A DNA stretch of 7,214 bases, from positions 1-7,214 of the forward strand of contig CAZCZR010000076.1 of assembly GCA_964503455.1 (NCBI GenBank). Direction: 5' to 3'. Positions 5,896 through 7,214 of this stretch are shown here, one piece after another (position 1 is the stretch's first letter; every line of letters starts with the position of its first letter). Source of the DNA: CAZCZR01 sp964503455 (GTDB lineage: Bacteria; Bacillota; Clostridia; UBA1381). The position numbers and the translations under genes were made by a program. The notes beneath the pieces were generated by a model that was not told where the DNA came from, did not search any database, and saw only the letters and a program-made list of their open reading frames with translations.

Positions 5896-5926
5896 CTTAT
5901 ATATCATATCGAATCTACATTATCAA
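5896..5926 (-). promoter_or_regulatory. Candidate sigma-A promoter for purD
   Basis: TTGATA (5926-5921, five of six -35 consensus bases) overlaps the stop codon of the AICAR transformylase gene. It is followed after 17 bases by TATATA (5903-5898) or after 19 bases by TATAAG (5901-5896). The predicted start of transcription falls near 5890, exactly where the folded leader begins. This is a pattern match only. Confidence 0.4.
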
Positions 5927-7095
5927 TGGTGGAACAGACGTATTCCCGTAAATGCCATTGCAATTCCGTACCTGTTGCACGTTTCAATAACATTATCGTC
6001 CCTGATTGAGCCTCCCGGCTGGGCTATTACCGCAACGCCCGACTTATGCGCGCGCTCGATATTATCGCCGAACGGGAAGAACGCGTCCGAGCCGAGAGCT
6101 ACATCGGTGTTTTTGTCAAGCCACTCGCGCTGTTCCGCCTTGGTGAATACCTCCGGCTTTGTCTTGAAGGTCTTTTCCCATACGCCGTCCGCAAGCACGT
6201 CCATGTACTCGTCCGAGATGTACACGTCTATCGCGTTATCGCGGTCGGCTCTCTTGATGCCGTCAACAAATTCAAGCCCCAGCACCTTCGGCGACTGCCT
6301 GAGCCACCATGTATCAGCCTTGTTTCCCGCAAGACGCGTGCAGTGAATCCTCGACTGCTGACCCGCGCCTATGCCTATAGCCTGTCCGTCCTTGACGTAG
6401 CAGACACTGTTCGACTGTGTGTACTTAAGCGTGATAAGCGCAATCTTTAAGTCGCGTTTCTGTTCGTCCGTAAGCGTTTTGTTCTCGGTCACAACATTAT
6501 CCAAAAGCGCGTCATTTACGTCAAGCTCGTTTCTGCCCTGCTCGAACGTCACGCCGTATACCTGCTTACGCTCGATCGGCGCGGGCATATATTCGGGATC
6601 TATCTTAATTATGTTGTAATTGCCTTTTTTCTTCGCCTTGAGTATCTCAAACGCCTCATCGGAATAGCCGGGCGCGATCACTCCGTCCGATACTTCCTTT
6701 TTAATCAAAAGCGCGGTAGCCTTGTCGCACTCGTCCGAAAGGGCAATAAAGTCACCGAATGACGACATTCTGTCCGCGCCGCGCGCTCTTGCGTAAGCGT
6801 TCGCAAGAGGCGTAAGCTCCACATCATCCGTGAAGTAGATCTTCTTAAGCGTGTCCGACAGCGGCAGACCCACAGCCGCGCCCGCCGGCGATACGTGCTT
6901 GAAGGAAGCCGCCGCGGGAAGTCCCGTCGCTTTTTTAAGCTCCTTTACAAGCTGCCAGCCGTTTAAAGCGTCAAGGAGGTTAATATACCCCGGCTTTCCG
7001 CAAAGCACTTCAAACGGCAAGTCGCCGTTTTCCATAAACACTCTCGACGGCTTCTGATTGGGATTGCAGCCGTACTTTAATTGCATTTCGTTCAC
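5923..7095 (-). CDS. purH: Stand-alone AICAR transformylase (PurH C-terminal domain only)
   Basis: The enzyme transfers a formyl group from 10-formyltetrahydrofolate to AICAR, giving FAICAR in the penultimate purine step. In most bacteria and in animals this domain is fused behind an IMP cyclohydrolase domain (PurH/ATIC, more than 500 residues). Here the 390-residue protein begins at the transformylase domain, KYGCNPNQKPSR (7-18), and has no cyclohydrolase part. The catalytic Lys-His pair is present in SFKHVSPAGAAVG (K66, H67). ARARGADRMSSFGDF (102-116), KYTQSNSVCY (224-233), GIGAGQQSRIHCTRLAG (241-257), SDAFFPF (336-342) and the terminal RLFHH are intact and read closer to animal ATIC than to E. 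coli PurH, as in other clostridial stand-alone forms. The start is GTG at 7095, supported by AAAGGA eight bases upstream; the ATG at 7086 would put that site 17 bases away. The cyclohydrolase must be encoded elsewhere. The GNAT-like gene ends 21 nt upstream. Confidence 0.95.
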   Translation of the reverse strand: MNEMQLKYGCNPNQKPSRVFMENGDLPFEVLCGKPGYINLLDALNGWQLVKELKKATGLPAAASFKHVSPAGAAVGLPLSDTLKKIYFTDDVELTPLANAYARARGADRMSSFGDFIALSDECDKATALLIKKEVSDGVIAPGYSDEAFEILKAKKKGNYNIIKIDPEYMPAPIERKQVYGVTFEQGRNELDVNDALLDNVVTENKTLTDEQKRDLKIALITLKYTQSNSVCYVKDGQAIGIGAGQQSRIHCTRLAGNKADTWWLRQSPKVLGLEFVDGIKRADRDNAIDVYISDEYMDVLADGVWEKTFKTKPEVFTKAEQREWLDKNTDVALGSDAFFPFGDNIERAHKSGVAVIAQPGGSIRDDNVIETCNRYGIAMAFTGIRLFHH

Positions 7096-7103
7096 TTCTA
7101 TCG

Positions 7104-7109
7104 TCCTTT
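7104..7109 (-). promoter_or_regulatory. Ribosome binding site supporting a GTG start
   Basis: AAAGGA on the minus strand is eight bases before the GTG at 7095 and 17 bases before the ATG at 7086. The spacing favours GTG initiation of the AICAR transformylase. Confidence 0.65.
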
Positions 7110-7116
7110 CGTTAGT

Positions 7117-7214
7117 TTATTGATTTCTAAAAATATATTTGCAAATATTTTTTTCTTCACTTTGATATTTTCCAATACCCTCATACAGCCTTTCAAATCC
7201 GCATTTTTCCATTA
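7117..7214 (-). CDS. C-terminal end of a probable GNAT-family acetyltransferase (partial)
   Basis: An open frame enters from the right edge and ends with TAA at 7119-7117. Its readable residues are MEKCGFERLYEGIGKY (7212-7165) followed by QSEEKNICKYIFRNQ. The pattern x-M-E-K-C-G-F, then an EG, a short basic-polar stretch and a final hydrophobic strand, is how many GNAT N-acetyltransferases end. The partial codon before the Met (xTA) can encode Leu, Ile or Val, consistent with an uninterrupted longer protein. Codon use here is clearly more AT-rich than in the genes downstream, so this gene may have a different history. It could alternatively be a 31-residue small ORF starting at the ATG at 7212, but no Shine-Dalgarno can be checked because the window ends. 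Substrate cannot be inferred. Confidence 0.5.
   Translation of the reverse strand, partial: MEKCGFERLYEGIGKYQSEEKNICKYIFRNQ

Noticed and set aside
5092..6922. GTCCC strings in purD and the AICAR transformylase gene as further repeat copies
   Set aside because: They lack the GTG half of the core and the T-rich flanks, and they encode conserved family residues (for example EGLNTGG).
7135..7148. Perfect 14-bp palindrome ATATTTGCAAATAT as a possible operator upstream of the AICAR transformylase gene
   Set aside because: It lies within the readable GNAT-like coding tail in very AT-rich sequence, where such palindromes arise easily, and it matches no operator I know for purine control.
1..7214. 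CRISPR arrays, insertion-sequence genes or phage genes
   Set aside because: No regularly spaced long repeats, transposase, integrase or structural phage genes are visible on either strand.

Overview
The window looks like a piece of chromosome from an uncultured or little-studied anaerobic member of the Clostridia (Firmicutes/Bacillota). The signs are strong purine-rich ribosome binding sites before almost every gene, a stand-alone clostridial-type AICAR transformylase next to purD, a Firmicutes-style ZapA beside a U32-family gene, and moderately GC-rich housekeeping codon use. This placement is inferred from gene content; no rRNA gene is present to confirm it. All genes lie on the minus strand, so the window is best read from its right end to its left end.

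Reading in the direction of transcription: (1) 7214-7117, an AT-rich C-terminal fragment of what looks like a GNAT acetyltransferase, cut by the window edge. (2) 7095-5923, a stand-alone AICAR transformylase (the C-terminal half of classical PurH). (3) A 137-nt gap with a candidate promoter and a strongly folded leader. (4) 5785-4511, purD. (5) A 129-nt gap with a candidate terminator and a 71-bp inverted-repeat element. (6) 4381-3191, a class I SAM-dependent methyltransferase with a Methyltransf_32-like signature. (7) 3169-2636, a Nudix ADP-ribose pyrophosphatase. (8) 2601-2062, a long ZapA. (9) 2051-6, a full-length U32 protein related to the RNA hydroxylases RlhA and TrhP. Genes 6 to 9 are separated by 21, 34 and 10 nt and probably form one transcription unit. 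No stretch above 300 bases lacks a gene.

Functionally, AICAR transformylase and PurD belong to de novo purine synthesis, and PurD probably also has its own promoter. The downstream group mixes nucleotide housekeeping (Nudix), cell division (ZapA) and probable RNA modification (U32, possibly the methyltransferase); it reads as a typical clostridial housekeeping operon rather than one pathway.

The most unusual signal is a short oriented repeat. The 7-mer GGGACAC, flanked by A-rich sequence, occurs seven times exactly plus two one-base variants, always on the transcribed (minus) strand. It lies in three genes, one ribosome binding site and one intergenic inverted repeat. Inside genes it is decoded in all three frames (KGTQ, RDTK, KGHK), always in what look like linkers or tails. 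It is absent from purD and the AICAR transformylase gene. That pattern points to a DNA- or RNA-level element spreading through tolerant sites, not to a protein motif.
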